Shown here: one piece after another, positions 9,226-20,879 of the stretch
Position numbering within the stretch: the stretch's first letter is position 1
How the letters are laid out: each line of letters opens with the position of its first letter
Assembly (NCBI GenBank): GCA_948567375.1
Contig: OX419755.1
Location: 1,927,001-1,991,000, forward strand
Source: Lunularia cruciata
Lineage: Eukaryota > Streptophyta > Marchantiopsida > Lunulariales > Lunulariaceae
Direction of reading: 5' to 3'
Length of the DNA: 64,000 nt
Position numbers and translations under genes: made by a program
Notes under the pieces: generated by a model
What the model was told of the DNA's origin: nothing
Databases searched by the model: none
What the model saw: only the letters and a program-made list of their open reading frames with translations

Positions 9226-10785
9226 GTGTTTCTGGATGATCTGCCAAAGGGATTACCCTCTAATCAAGGTATGCCCTTCAAGATTGAGTTATTGCCAAGG
9301 AGTACTCCAATGAGTAGACCAATCTATCGGCTTTCACCAAAGGAGTTAGAGGAGTTGCGAACAACACTTACAGAGTTGTTGGAGAAGGATTTCATACGAC
9401 ATAGTACCTCTCCGTGGGGAGCACCAGTACTATTTGTTCCAAAGAAGGATGGAGGACTTCGTTTCTGTATTGATTACCGTGGGCTCAATAAGCAAACCAT
9501 GAAGAATGCATATCCCTTGCCTCGGATCGATGACCTGCTTGATCAATTAAGTGGAGCACGCTACTTTTCCAAGCTAGATCTTCGTAGCGGCTATTGGCAA
9601 ATTCCTATTGAAGGAGAGGACATGCAAAAGATTGCCTTTCGCACAAGGTATGGACATCTTGAGTAGAAAGTTCTACCTTTTGGACTCACTAATGCTCCAA
9701 CAGTCTTCATGGATCAGATGCATTGGGTGTTGGAGAGACTATTGGATCAGTCCGTGGTAGTGTTCTTACATGATATCTTAATCTATAGTAGGACAGAGGC
9801 AGAACATAGGAATCATGTGCAAGAAGTCCTAAGACGACTACGACAATGGAAATTTTATTGCAAGAAGTCAAAGTGTACTTTTTGGCAGAAGGAGGTTACC
9901 TTCTTGGGTCATAAGATCTCATCAAAGGAGATCAAGATGGAAGAAGAGAAGATCAAGGCCATTACTGATTGGCCTACCCCAAAGGATGCTACCAAAGTAC
10001 GAGCATTCAATGGATTGGCCAGTTTTTACCAATGGTTCATCCACTATTATGCTCACGTGGCTGCACCATTGACTGACCTCTTGGGAAAGAACTTGAGCTT
10101 CCAATGGACCACCAAGCATGAAGAAGCATTCCAGAAGTTAAAGCATATGGTGTCTTCAAGACCCATTCTTCAACCATATGATCCTCAACTATCTTGTGTG
10201 GTTGATTTTGATGCTTCTAACTTTGCAATTGGAGCTATGTTGCAACAAGAATTTCCAGATGGACTACATCCTATTGCCTTTGTGTCTCACCGACTAAATA
10301 CAGCTGAAAGAAATTACTCTGCTCGAGATTGGGAACAACTTGCAATGGTATATGCCACCAAGGTATGGAGGCATTATCTCTTGGGGAAACAAGTGATCAT
10401 GCGAACTGATCACAAGCCATTGTTGTAGACCTTACACCTAGAGCACATGAAGAGTCGACATCATCGATGGGAAGAGCAACTCTAATTGTTCAACATCAAA
10501 CTTGAGTACAAACCAGGTCGGTTCCATGTCATCCCTGATGCTCTATCACAACGACCTGATTTGAAGTCTCTTCCTCTCATCGCGATAGCAATTATGACGG
10601 TGTCAATTGATCCCAAGATTCATAACGAGTTTCGGTTAGCTCTACAGCAAGATCCCTTCTTCCAAATGGTACATGGTTGGCTAACAACAGGTGACAAGGA
10701 GTACAACACCTTCTCCTTCAAGGAAGGCCTTCTATTCCATGTGGACCGGATCTATGTTCCATCCAAAGGTGATCTTTGACTTGTG
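9226..10785 (+). pseudogene. Reverse transcriptase and RNase H of chromovirus 1
   Basis: Copies element RNA to DNA. The RT runs from [16 protein letters not shown] (9240) through [19 protein letters not shown] (about 9430), [12 protein letters not shown] (about 9577) and the catalytic box VVFLHDILIYS (about 9753-9787). The box should read FLDD, so the first catalytic Asp has become His. A stop at 9664 replaces a Trp codon. RNase H is at about 10190-10425: VVDFDASNFAIGAML, AFVSHRLNTAERNYS and MRTDHKPL, with D, E and D positions mostly present. YKPGRFHVIPDALSQRPD (10508) is the connector before integrase. Confidence 0.9.
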
Positions 10786-12070
10786 CGCCTTCAAGAAGCC
10801 CATGATTTACCCATTGCTGGTCACATGGGTGTGGACAAGACCTTGGGTACCCTCCAATGTCAATGGTGGTAGCCCAACATGACACGGGATGTTTGAGAAT
10901 TTGTCCGATCGTGTGAGAGCTGCCAACGTAACAAGGCCAGCAACTAGAAGTCGGGTGGACTTCTTCAACCGCTTGCCGTTCCATCAGCTTGTTGGGAGCA
11001 TGTGAGCTTGGATCTCATCACATCCTTGCCAAAGACAAAACAAGGACACACCGCCATCGTGGTATTTGTGGATAAGCTTAGTAAGCAAATCCACTTGACA
11101 CTAACATGTAATACCGTGGATGCTCCAACCTTAGCACAAATCTACTTCGACAATGTCTTCAAGCATCATGGAATGCCACACATACTCATCTTTGACCGTG
11201 ATCCTTGCTTTACTGGGAAGTTTTGGCAAGCACTCTTTTAGATACTCGGCACCAAGCTTGCTTTGTCCATGGCCTATCATCCTCAAAGTGATGGACAAAC
11301 CGAACGTGCAAATTGTACATTGGAGGATATGTTGTGTACCTTTGTCAATGTCCACCATACCAATTGGGATGAATGTCTTGCCGCTGCCAAATTTGCCTAC
11401 AACAATTCCAAATAGGCAAGCACCGGATTCTCTCCTTTCTTTCTCAATTTTGGCCAAGATCCACTTGTTCCAGATTCTCTTCTTGCTCCCCCTCCATCTC
11501 AGGTTCCTCATACTTCCACATTCTTGACCACTATATCCCAATCTCTCCAACAAGCCAAGTCTCACCTCCTTGTTGCTCAGAATCGCCAAAAACAATATGC
11601 GGACCACCATTGTCAAGATCTCATCTTTGAAGTCGGTGATAAAGTCATGCTATCCTCTAGTAACCTCCCTCTCCCACTTGATACCCAAGTTAGTAAACTT
11701 GCCCCTAATTGGATAGGACCCTTTGATATCACCCAAATTGTCTCTCCTATTGCTTATCATCTTGCCTTGCCTTGCCTTGTCACATGCGTATCCATCCTAT
11801 CTTTCATGTTTCCAAGTTCAAACCCTTTGTTCCTAACCCCTCTTCCTTTTCCTCTCGAGTCCAACCTCCCCCTCTTCCTATCCCTATCAATGATCATGAG
11901 GAGTATGAAGTTGATCGTATCCTTGCGCGTCCCACATTCAACAAGGCCGTCGCCAACATACGGAGTACAAGGTCCTTTGGAAAGGGTATCCCCTTCATGA
12001 TGCCACTTGGCTTTCTCACCTCCACAATGCACAGATGGCCATCCAGGAATTCGAAGCTTCACTGGCAATG
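10786..12070 (+). pseudogene. Integrase and chromodomain of chromovirus 1
   Basis: The zinc-binding N-terminus is visible as HMGVDKTLG and CESCQRN, with one Arg/Trp-to-stop change. The core has the first Asp in LDLITSLPKTK (about 11008), the second in FDRDPCF (11191) and the Glu after [18 protein letters not shown]. The C-terminal part has GDKVMLSSSNLPLP and NWIGPFDI. The chromodomain begins NDHEEYEVDRIL at 11889 and is then frameshifted. Its second half (EYKVLWKGYP-like) can be read in another frame up to about 12070. Chromodomains of this class steer integration by binding modified histones. Confidence 0.85.
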
Positions 12071-12085
12071 AGGACATCACCAACT

Positions 12086-12100
12086 AGCGGCGGGGGAATA
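12086..12100 (+). other. Polypurine tract of chromovirus 1
   Basis: AGCGGCGGGGGAATA directly precedes the 3' LTR. The same tract (GCGGTGGGGGAATA) precedes the 3' LTR of chromovirus 3. It primes plus-strand synthesis. Confidence 0.75.
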
Positions 12101-12515
12101 TGTAACAATATGGAGTTTAGCGACAAAGTCAGTCAGGCTCACAAAGTAGCACATAAGACAAATTAGCCTAGAATATTCCAGAAGTATCTAGGAAGCTTCT
12201 TGGGAAGCTCCCGGTTGGTTAGCTTAGCTTGCACCTTAAGTAAATAGCTTCTAGAAGGAAGCTTTTAGAAGCTTCCAACTAGCTTAGCTTGCACGCCAAG
12301 TAGGCGGCTTCTTGAGAAGCTTCCTAGTTAACTTGGCTTGCACTCTAAGAAAGCAGCTTGAGGAAGCTTCTTGAGAAGCTTCTCAAGGGCCTTGTATGCT
12401 ACCATTAAATACCAAAGCTAAAGCTCATGCTAGGCATTCGGAGTTTTCCCTCATTCAAGTGTCCCAATGTGAGTTTCCATTCTCCTATTTCTCTCCTTGG
12501 TTTTGGTCTTTTACA
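12101..12515 (+). repeat. 3' LTR of chromovirus 1
   Basis: 415 bp, TGTAAC...TTTACA, followed by the TSD ATTAC. It lacks the 47-bp duplication of the 5' LTR. Its TATA box is changed (ATTAAATA) and one HSE unit is TTT instead of TTC. Confidence 0.95.
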
Positions 12516-12520
12516 ATTAC

Positions 12521-14395
12521 GGGTTGGATGATGGACATGCAACCCCATTACTTTGTACCCTTTGTAGCTCACTTTTACTTTGGGCTGAATTTGCTGACTT
12601 TGGAGGAGAGAAATAGAATGCGGTCACACTTTCATTCAGATTTGCACAAGGAGGCGGATGCAGATGAATGATATTACATAGAGCAGGTGCAAGAAGGGGA
12701 TGAGTACTACAAGAAGAGTAGAAAGGAGAGAATTGTAGCAATTGACATCCCTAGGCCAAGAAAGAGAGATAAACCCGAAGGTTGTGTTGTGTAAGCATAG
12801 CCGTAAAAGATGTAGAAGCCTAATCTAAAGGCAACACTGGGGAAAGTCAAGGAATCGACTCCAAAGGAGTTGGAGTCAGAAGGAGAAACTGAGTCGAAGG
12901 GAGAAGCGCCAAGAGGAGAAGAAGAATTCACACTGTGAAGTGAAGAGTCAAGCATTGGCAATGAAGGCAAGGCAAAAGTTCAGCAAGTGAGAGGAAGAAT
13001 TGTAGATGAAGAAAAGACAAGTTTAAAGGTGTCCACCAACAAGCAAGGATGTGAAAAGGAAGAAGCAAGAGTCGTGGTGTGTCCAAGAGCTGCCAGGGGG
13101 AAGAGAAGTGTCAAGCAGCCAACATTGGACCCAATAAAGTTACCACTGAGGAGGAGGATAGCTTGGAGGAGGAGACATTGAAGATATAAAGATTACCACT
13201 TTGGGGTAAGGTGCCGATGGAGGAGTTACTTGCAAAAGGTGAAGAAGTCAGGCCTGATGATAGGAGGTATGATGGAGTGGAGTATCTATCAAAGGTTGTG
13301 TGTCCTTTGTTGGTGTTTCTATAGCAGAAGAAAGTAGAGATGACAAGCGCTAACCTGGATGTGAAGGACAAGTTAGCAATCATAGAGAAGTAGAGTGCGG
13401 AGACCTTGCTGTTGCGAAGTAAGCTAATGCGGGTAGAGATGGAGGCCAAATAACTTTGGGTGGAGGAAATTCTTTGGAGTAAGCACTCAGAAGCAATGAG
13501 GGAGGATTTGTTGAAGAGTCGAGAGGAAGTAAAAGAGAAGATGACATTGGTAGAAGTGCTGAAGGGAGAAATTGTTGATGCACGAGTGGAGGTGATACAT
13601 TCAAAGGCAAGTGCATTAGTGATGAAGCAAGAAATGGAGAGTCTAAAGAAAAAGGCCATTGAGAAAGATCAAGCTTGGCAGTGGGAGTTATCAAAGTGTA
13701 GTCAAGAAGAAGATTGATTGTGAGGATTGTTGAGGGTGGTGGAAGATAAACTCATGTTGAATCAATAAGAGAAGGAGGCGATGAAGGTTGAGTTCAAGGA
13801 CGATTTGCAGATGTATCAAAATAAGTTGGAGGAAGAAAGAAAGAAGGAGAAGGTAGAGACAATGGTGGAATCCAATGTTGTACCAACAGTGGTAAGCAAG
13901 ATGAAGGCATTGCTCAACACAAAAGTAGAAGGGAAGTTGGAAGAAGCTAGATTGCACGAGTTGAAGTTGTTGGTGCAAGAGACAAGGAAGGAGAGGGTGA
14001 AGGACATGGAGTTGAACAATCTATTGATTTGTCTATGCAATTGGGTAGATAGGAAGATGTTAGAAGTAAGAGACAATATTTGTCTCAAATTAGATCTTGT
14101 TAGAACAGATTTGGATAGACTTCATAGTGAAGTGAAATTAGCCAAGAAGTCCGAAGTCGTAGAAGTAGGAGTGCATATGTCTTTGGATGCATTACTTGAG
14201 ACAATAGAGAAGAGTGGGTCAAAAGATAATGATGTAGATAGAATAGATAGGAGTGCAATTGTAGTTTCTAGTGAAGAAATAGTAGAAATAGAAGAGCTAA
14301 GAGTGGAATTAAGTAGACCCAAAGAAGGAGAAATACTTGAGGGACCATCTGGTTTGGAAGCCAAAGTCAAGGTTGACATTGGATTGGATGAGTAA
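12521..14395 (+). pseudogene. Unknown protein family, copy 1, part 2, with long coiled coil
   Basis: Resumes the ORF interrupted by chromovirus 1. The first part has QPHYFVPFVAHFYFGLNLL (about 12541-12600), then LEERNRMRSHFHSD and an acidic linker. HFY-x-GLNLL recurs near 63328-63360. After several stops and frame changes the rest is a long charged region. Open pieces at 13460-13717 and 13781-14395 (204 codons, ending GPSGLEAKVKVDIGLDE) have heptad-like L/V/M spacing among many E and K, as in a coiled coil. No enzyme motif is visible. A retroelement Gag-like or structural role is only a guess. Confidence 0.5.
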
Positions 14396-16228
14396 CAGAT
14401 TTGAGATTTAAAGATGCAGATATGAAAACGTGCATTGTCATTTTGGATCTGCAAGTTAGTAAAGTTGTTATAGAATGGTATAGTTGTTTGTAATTGTTGG
14501 TTGCTCTACTATTTAAAGGAGGCATTTGTAGTGTGATGTTGTTCAATGTTCATTATTCCTAAGAATAGATAAAGCGAAGTGTTGTGAAGTAGTGCTTGTT
14601 GCTTGAGTTTAATTCTGAGTATCAATTTTGTGTTTGTGTTTGTGAGGGTTGGGAGAATTTTGAAGTGCAAGTCAGTGTACTTGTTGGATGTTGGAGTCCA
14701 TAGCCTTGATTTTCATTTTGTATGTTTGATCTTGAATGAAGTGCAATTGAAGCAATGCCTTGATAGATCTAAGAGGAATTATAGTGTTGGTAGTATTCTA
14801 CATTTGTGAGTGCAGCGTTGAGTTGATATGAAATAGTTTTGATGAATGAAGTTGTGCCTTTAGTGAAGAGGTGGAACACAATTCTGAGGCAAAGTCGTTT
14901 TATAGTGAAGTAGCCATTTTTGGGATGGACTAAATCATCACAATCAAGATTCCTTGGACATATTGGAAATATTGTGATTTGTGAGTGACATTTTGTTGTG
15001 ACAAGATTGTGATTGGTGCTTGTTACTCTCTTCTGGGTGTAGTTTCTACCTAAGAGAGTAAAGGCGCAATCAAGAAATACTACATTGCAACATTTGACTT
15101 TGTATTTGATCAATTCTGACTTGTATCTTTGGGGGAATGAACTTTACTTACATGATTACCACAAAAGTGATATACCCTGGCTTGTTGCAACAATACTCAC
15201 CAACATAGCTATTTTAGCTCTACAAATATGTCAAGAGTAACTCTATGCTCTAAAACATAATAACCTTTGATTTTTTTCACCGTTAGAATCTATTTCTTAT
15301 TGTGAATTCTTTTTTCCATAATAGTTGATACACGGTTGGTCCATAATACATTGTTATTTGTGCTCCATCCCAACTACATGGCCATGTTGCATATTGTGTA
15401 GTGATGTGAATTCTTACTCTTGAAGGATGGAGGGTCAAATAGGTGGTGGATTAATTTGATCCAAAGAAGTGTAAGATACAACTACTTTTTTTACTAATGT
15501 CCCCATTGATGATTGATAGTAGCCCTTAGTTGACATGGTTGCCAAGTAAAGATTCTTATGATACAACTTTAACTTTCAATTTAGTGCATGAATTGCCCAA
15601 CTATCATCTACTACACAACTTGCAATTTTTGTCTCAACTTAGGCATTCACAATTTGGCTCCTGATCATATGAACTAGACATAGAATTCCTTCCTTGCAAA
15701 ATTGTGTACACACTATAACAAGTTCACCTTAAAATTCATGAAGCTTGTGAGGAGTAATTGTTAAATTTTGAGATTAAACCCATAAGGTAAGGGAGATATC
15801 ACTGCATGGGAACTCCTCTATATACTAAGGTGAGGGATTCATTTTTTTTGTCTCTATTAGCTTAGCAAGCCTATTGTATAGGGTTGAGGCTAGAGAGGGA
15901 ATAGCCCCTTTGCTAAGACATCTTTTTGGCATAAGATAGTAACACCTTCTTAATTAAAAGCCATGCATTTTCTCCACTTGATGTTGTCTTCTATTTTAAG
16001 TTTCATTCCTTTGTGTGCAAATTGTTTATGCCTATCTTATTTCATTTTAGCCTCAATATAAAAGTTAGTTTCCTATTTTGTTATCATGCTTAGTGTAGCT
16101 CAAGTATCAAGCCTACAATTAGAGTAGAGAAAATTGTTTATCCTTGTGTTAAGATCATAGAATAGCACTTTATTTCAGTTCATGCTAGTGGGTAGCAATC
16201 TGGTTCAACTGATCAGAGAAAATAGTCT
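14396..16228. other. No gene recognised; AT-rich decayed repeat
   Basis: Only short frames, none with a recognisable domain. Sequence near 14980-15080 loosely resembles 1150-1210, and TAGCTATTTTAGCTCTACAA (15208) resembles 1529-1550 next to the copia 5' LTR, so old copies of the same repeats probably lie here. Confidence 0.4.
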
Positions 16229-16264
16229 TCACACATGTAATATGATACCTTATTACATGTGTGA
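16229..16264. repeat. Perfect 14-bp inverted repeat with 8-nt loop
   Basis: TCACACATGTAATA and TATTACATGTGTGA around TGATACCT. The inner ends TGTAATA...TATTACA resemble the LTR termini of chromovirus 4 (TGTAATAC...GTATTACA), so it could be a collapsed LTR remnant. It may also be a chance hairpin. Confidence 0.5.
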
Positions 16265-16444
16265 CATGCAATATGGTATTGGAGTTAATAAAAGAGGAGT
16301 TAAGGAGAAAGGAGAGAGGAACCTTCCTATCCTTGGCCTTGACAGTCAAATCAATGACCCAACATAACTCAAGAGGCATACAGAATCCAAAAGGGATGAC
16401 GAAAAGGATTGACAAGTCAAGAAGTATGTGCAAGGCATGTGGAG

Positions 16445-16503
16445 AGAACTCAAAGGCTCAACATCAAAAAGCTTGCTTCTTTGATGTTGAGCCTTTGAGT
16501 TCT
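16445..16503. repeat. Perfect 24-bp inverted repeat with 11-nt loop
   Basis: The left arm at 16445-16468 is the exact reverse complement of the right arm at 16480-16503, with loop AAGCTTGCTTC. The right arm is the first stretch of copy A that aligns with copy B (29120-29140 region), so the left arm looks like an inverted duplication made at the edge of that element. Confidence 0.85.
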
Positions 16504-18115
16504 TGGCTATGGTGGATAAAGACCAGTGAACATGACTTGGAGTCTCCTAGTTAGAGTGCATATGACTTGACTATATTTAGTGCCTAATTGTTGGTAGATT
16601 GTTGAGTGAAGGACCAAGTACATATCTAATTTGAGTGTGATTTCAGTGGAAGAATAAAATGATTATATCCAACCAGTGAGGGAAAGGGGAAAATTAGGTG
16701 CAATGTTGAGTGCATTGGTGGTATCTTCCAAGCTTTGTGGATCATTGGTATATTTGATCATGGTCCTATGTAGATTTGGCAATGGGGCAAACAATATGTG
16801 GAAGCAATAACTAATTTTTTTAGATTGAGTCAATTTGAGATAGTGGATGTTTGATTTGAGTGCAAGGAGATGAAATCAAGGTCAATTTAGGGTAAATTGG
16901 AGGTGGATTGGAAATCCATCCTTGAATTAGGGATTTGGAGATCCCTACCTTCTCAATTTTGCTCAAGTGATAGTAAATAGAGGATTTGGCAGTTAGTCAA
17001 CTATAGAAGAGGTATGTCAGATTAGCAAAGGTTATCCAAATTTAGAGGTTGAATGGACAGAGGTTGTCCAAAGTTGGATGTTGTCCAAAGTTGGATGTTG
17101 CACAAATTGCCCTAACTAGTGCTCAAGTTGGTAAAACTTGGCAGGATTTGGAGAGGGTTCAAATTGGCAAGAAGAAAAGTCTCATTTGGGCATTTAGAGG
17201 CCTTGAGGCATAAGGCTATGGGCTAAAGAAGCTACAAAGGGCTAGCAAGCTAGCCTGATAGCTTGAGGCTAGCCAATTTAGATGAGTTAATGGCATTCAT
17301 TTGGCAAAATTTGTCCATCCTTCTAGATTATGCACAATAGGGTTTGAACCTTGAATCTCTAGTTCCTAAACTTGTGTTGCATTAGTTGATTGTAACTATA
17401 CACATGTATCTTTAGCTAGAAGAGGATTGATCTTATCCTTGGTGACCATGGTAGCTTAGGAGAAGGTAGATACTCCTATTATATCAAATACCAAATGGTG
17501 GCAGAGTCAATCTAGTGTTGATTTATGAAATAAAGGGTTTCATTAGATTTCTTGTGACTGGACTCTCTCCATTCTCTACTTCTTGTTTGTGCACCATTTT
17601 TGTGTGAAGTGCCCTAAATTTAGAATATTGGTGTTATGGTATGCTCTTGGTAGTAAGGCTGGAGTGATGATTAATTAGACTACCTATGTTTATCTCTAGT
17701 GAGGCAAGAACTAATGACCTATAGACCATGAGAGTTTGGTTATGAGAGCAAGTTGGAGGTTGCCCTTTCTCTTGGTGTAGTTGTCCTAGTTAGAGCTACA
17801 TTAGTGAGTGGTGTTCAGTTGGTGGAAGCAATTGATGTTGGCACTTGGTGGTGATCCTTGGTGAGGTCCTTGTGATAGGTACGATTGCGGTTTGAGTTAC
17901 ATTGTCACAATATAGCTTCTTGAGGATCCTAAAGGAGGTATTACTGTATTATGCAATGGGTTTACATGAAGCAACACTTGATCTCAACCTATATCTTAGA
18001 TCCCAATGAGGGTGGAGATTGACTCTGATTTGGAGTTTGATACAACAACTGATTCAATTGAGAGTGCACTTGGTATGTTCACATTGTTATTATGGGACAT
18101 GGACAAGATTTATGG
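16480..18115 (+). mobile_element. Copy A: 5' leader and gag start of a second Ty3-type element
   Basis: Aligns in reverse complement with about 27490-29140 over most of its length. Shared blocks include GGACCAA-TA-ATATCTAATTTGAGTGTGATT near 16612, GGTATATTTGAT near 16747, CTAGCCAATTTAGATGA near 17269 and GATTTGGAGTTTGATAC near 18027. At the right end an open frame, MRVEIDSDLEFD...ESALGMFTLLLWDMDKIYG, is the start of a Gag-like ORF. It is cut at 18115, exactly where the chromovirus 2 LTR begins. In copy B the same ORF runs on (GGGGCTTCC...). Most of the leader has no coding capacity. Confidence 0.75.
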
Positions 18116-18451
18116 TGTAACAATAGGAGTTCATAACAAGTTAGTCATGACTAAAAAAATAGAAACTAGGCCAAATTAGCCAAGATTTATAAGAATACTT
18201 TAGAAGCATCCAAGAAGCAACTTGGTAATTTCCAAGTATTGGATAATGTGTATGCTAAATGATGACTTCTAAGAGGAGGCTTCTTGATTAGCTTAGGTTG
18301 CACTCTAAGAAGGTAGCTTTTAAGAAGCTTCTCAAGAGCTTTGTATGTTTTATATAAAAATCCAAGTTTATATTAAGCATTTGGATTTTCCCTCATTTAA
18401 GAGTCTTAATGTGATCTTCCATTCTCCTAATTCTCTCCTCAATCTTTTATA
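18116..18451 (+). repeat. 5' LTR of chromovirus 2 (internally deleted)
   Basis: 336 bp against 494 bp for its 3' partner. It starts TGTAACAATA and ends CTTTTATA. The deletion removes most of the U3 repeat blocks, including the HSE-like array. A TATATAAAA box is at 18351-18359. The primer site just after it is mutated to TAGTATTAGAGT (18453-18464). Confidence 0.85.
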
Positions 18452-18719
18452 TTAGTATTAGAGTAGGAATGGGATGGATGGATGGAATTTATGGACCACC
18501 AAATCCATTTCATCCAAACCTTTAGGATTTTTTTGTCCATGTACTACCAAGCATCCTATCATGCAGTTCATTATCTCACGCCTTGGATAAAATTTCTAAA
18601 TGCAATTGCCTTGTTTGATGAACTTTTGATACTTTTGATTGTAACTAACAAAGAACGGTGTACATGTTGCATCTACATGTTAATTGAGATTAATTGAAAT
18701 AGTTTGATAGAGTAATAGC

Positions 18720-19610
18720 CATGGCAGCAATAGTCAAAGTCATCATTACTATGTAGTAATAAATTGAGCACCTTACTTGATTGTTGGAAGAAAGACACCA
18801 TCAATAACAAGAGCATGTAGAGAGAGCACCATTTTGAGAGGGAGAAGAGCAAATCCAATTTAGGCAAGGTATTTGAAAGCAAGAATCTCTTGGGTATAGT
18901 GGAGAATTTTGTGTTTAATTATGAATGTTACTTTGAAGCTACAAACTTCAAGATCACTAGAAATAGATTCTCTTGGTTTCAAGCCAATTGGATGAAGTGG
19001 CAAAACTATGGTTGTGATTTCGAGTGGAGCAAGCTAAATGACAAATTGTTATGCCAATCTCAGCATAAGAAAAATGCAAGAGCATAATAATTGGGAGATT
19101 CCAAGCTTTAAATGCTCATGAGCAGTATGAGATAGACTATCAAAATTGTAGTTGATTAGGTCTTTGAGAAGCTACATCACTCAATTCCAAAACACCATAA
19201 TGCAAATTCTAGATATACTAGAAGGTGAAGCTTTGGATCAATTTGTGAGAGGCTTGAAGTCATACACCAAATTGGAAGTGACCATGTAGGAGTCCAAACA
19301 CTTGGAGGAAGCCATACCTTGGCTGAGTGCTTTGGTTCCTTGGTTGCAACAACTTGGTCTTGACCCCAACCTTCACAAAACCTACCTACACACTACACAC
19401 AAGTGTAGGAGCTCGCACCGATGGAGATCAATGTCATCCAATGGAGACCACTTGGCACTACACATTGAGAAAGATTGCAACAGAATGATGGCTACTTTTA
19501 TTGTTGCCAAATTGGATATTGCATTGTTGAATGTACACTCAAGAATGTGCAACCTTGATAAATCCCCCAACTGAATTTATGGAGTGTGATAATCACAAAA
19601 ACAAAGAATC
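18720..19610 (+). pseudogene. gag of chromovirus 2
   Basis: Colinear with the chromovirus 1 gag. Recognisable pieces are SSQLDEVAKLW near 18980-19010, SYITQFQNTI near 19170, and the knuckle at 19493-19534. In the knuckle the first Cys and the His have both become Tyr (FYCCQIGYCIVEC). Many stops and frameshifts. Confidence 0.65.
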
Positions 19611-19669
19611 CCAATAGGGAAGTTTGAGTCACTTATTGAAAACTTGATTAATTCCAATGGGAATGAATG

Positions 19670-20870
19670 CTTGACCTATGCAATTTTGCTTCACATGCAA
19701 GGTATAATATCTGATTGTGGTTATAGGATATTGGTTGATTTTAAACTTCAAAGAATTACATGTCCATGCAATTAACAAAAGAATTATATATTTTGATCAA
19801 GCAAGTAATTAGAAGTAGATTGATGATTGCAGATGGTAGAAAAGGTTCTACATTTTGTACCTTGTACTTTGTCAAATTCATGATTGGGAAGTAGTATTTG
19901 GAATGTATGAGGTTTGTTGTGGCACCTTTACACTTTGATGTTATTCTAGGTTTACCTTAGCTTGAATGTCATAAGGTTCAATTTGATTGGACCCAATAAT
20001 AAATTTCAAGCATAATAGAAAGGTAAGAATTGTTGATCTGATTATTTGGCAACTTTGAGTAAGACACTTAAGAATAGTCAGTCCCAAACTGGGAAGTTTG
20101 TTAATAAAGTAGCCATAGAGCAAGCTTTGGAGGAAAATATATCTACTTTTGTGGTATGGATAAAGCCTATTATGCATGGAGAATTTGATGAGGGTCAAAA
20201 GCCTCATCAAGCAATGGTTGATCAAATAGTTCATGAGTTTGCAAATATATTTTTGGATAATCTGCCAAAGGGGCTTCCTTCTAATCATGGTATGCCCTTC
20301 AAGATTGAGTTATTGCCAAGAAGTACTTCAATGCATAGACCAATCGATCAATTCTCAACAAAAGAGTTGGAAGAGCTTCAAACAACACTAACAAAGTTGT
20401 TGGAGAAGGATTTCATATAACACAATACATCTCCTTGTGGACCAATGCTACTATTTGTCCCAAAGAAGGATGAAAGACTTCACTTCTAATTTGATTACTA
20501 TAGCTTTAATAAACAAATAGTGAAGAATGCATATCCCTTGCCTTAAATTGATGACTTGCTAGATCAATTGAGTGGAGCACAATACTTCTCCAAGTTGGAT
20601 CTCCAAAGCAATTATTAGCAATTCCCATTGATAGAGAGGATGTGCAAAAGACTACCTTTTTCACAAAGTATGAGCATTTTGAATGGAGAGTTCTACCTAT
20701 TAGGCTCACTAATTGGTCCAGCAATCTTCATGGATCAGATGTATTGGGTGTTAGATGGGCTATTGGATTGGTACATGGTGATATTTTTGGATGATGTTTT
20801 AATCTATAGTAAGACAAAGGCTAAACATATGAATCATGTATTAGAAGTCCTAACAAGACTACTTTAATAG
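19670..20870 (+). pseudogene. Protease and RT of chromovirus 2
   Basis: The protease is recognisable from ILVDFKLQRITCPCN (D-S-G lost) and the 'DVILGLP' region near 19938. One linker unit at 20082-20141 is followed by an open piece at 20046-20420 with [20 protein letters not shown]. The RT catalytic box is intact as VIFLDDVLIYSKTK (about 20778-20820), although the fingers and palm carry stops and frameshifts (for example at 20418 and 20486). Confidence 0.75.
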
Positions 20871-20879
20871 AAGTTTTAC

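Larger units (their letters stand above)
6833..12515 (+). mobile_element. Chromovirus 1: complete Ty3/gypsy element with TSD
   Basis: A structurally complete 5683-bp LTR retrotransposon. It has a 5' LTR (6833-7305), a primer binding site, gag with one zinc knuckle, aspartic protease, RT, RNase H, integrase, a chromodomain, a polypurine tract and a 3' LTR (12101-12515). The LTRs begin TGTAAC and end TTTTACA. A perfect 5-bp target duplication, ATTAC, flanks it at 6828-6832 and 12516-12520. RT before integrase and a C-terminal chromodomain place it among chromoviruses. Stops are scattered through every gene, the protease DSG is DSR, and the RT active site is FLHD, so it is not autonomous. The same family includes chromoviruses 2 and 3 and the solo LTRs at 25094 and 43715. 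Confidence 0.95.

Noticed and set aside
11131-11616. 161-codon minus-strand frame in chromovirus 1
   Set aside because: It is an antisense shadow of the integrase. The same shadow appears at 59121-59624 in chromovirus 3.
13111-13659. 182-codon minus-strand serine/leucine-rich frame
   Set aside because: It is the antisense of the E/K-rich coiled-coil region, which commonly gives long open antisense frames.
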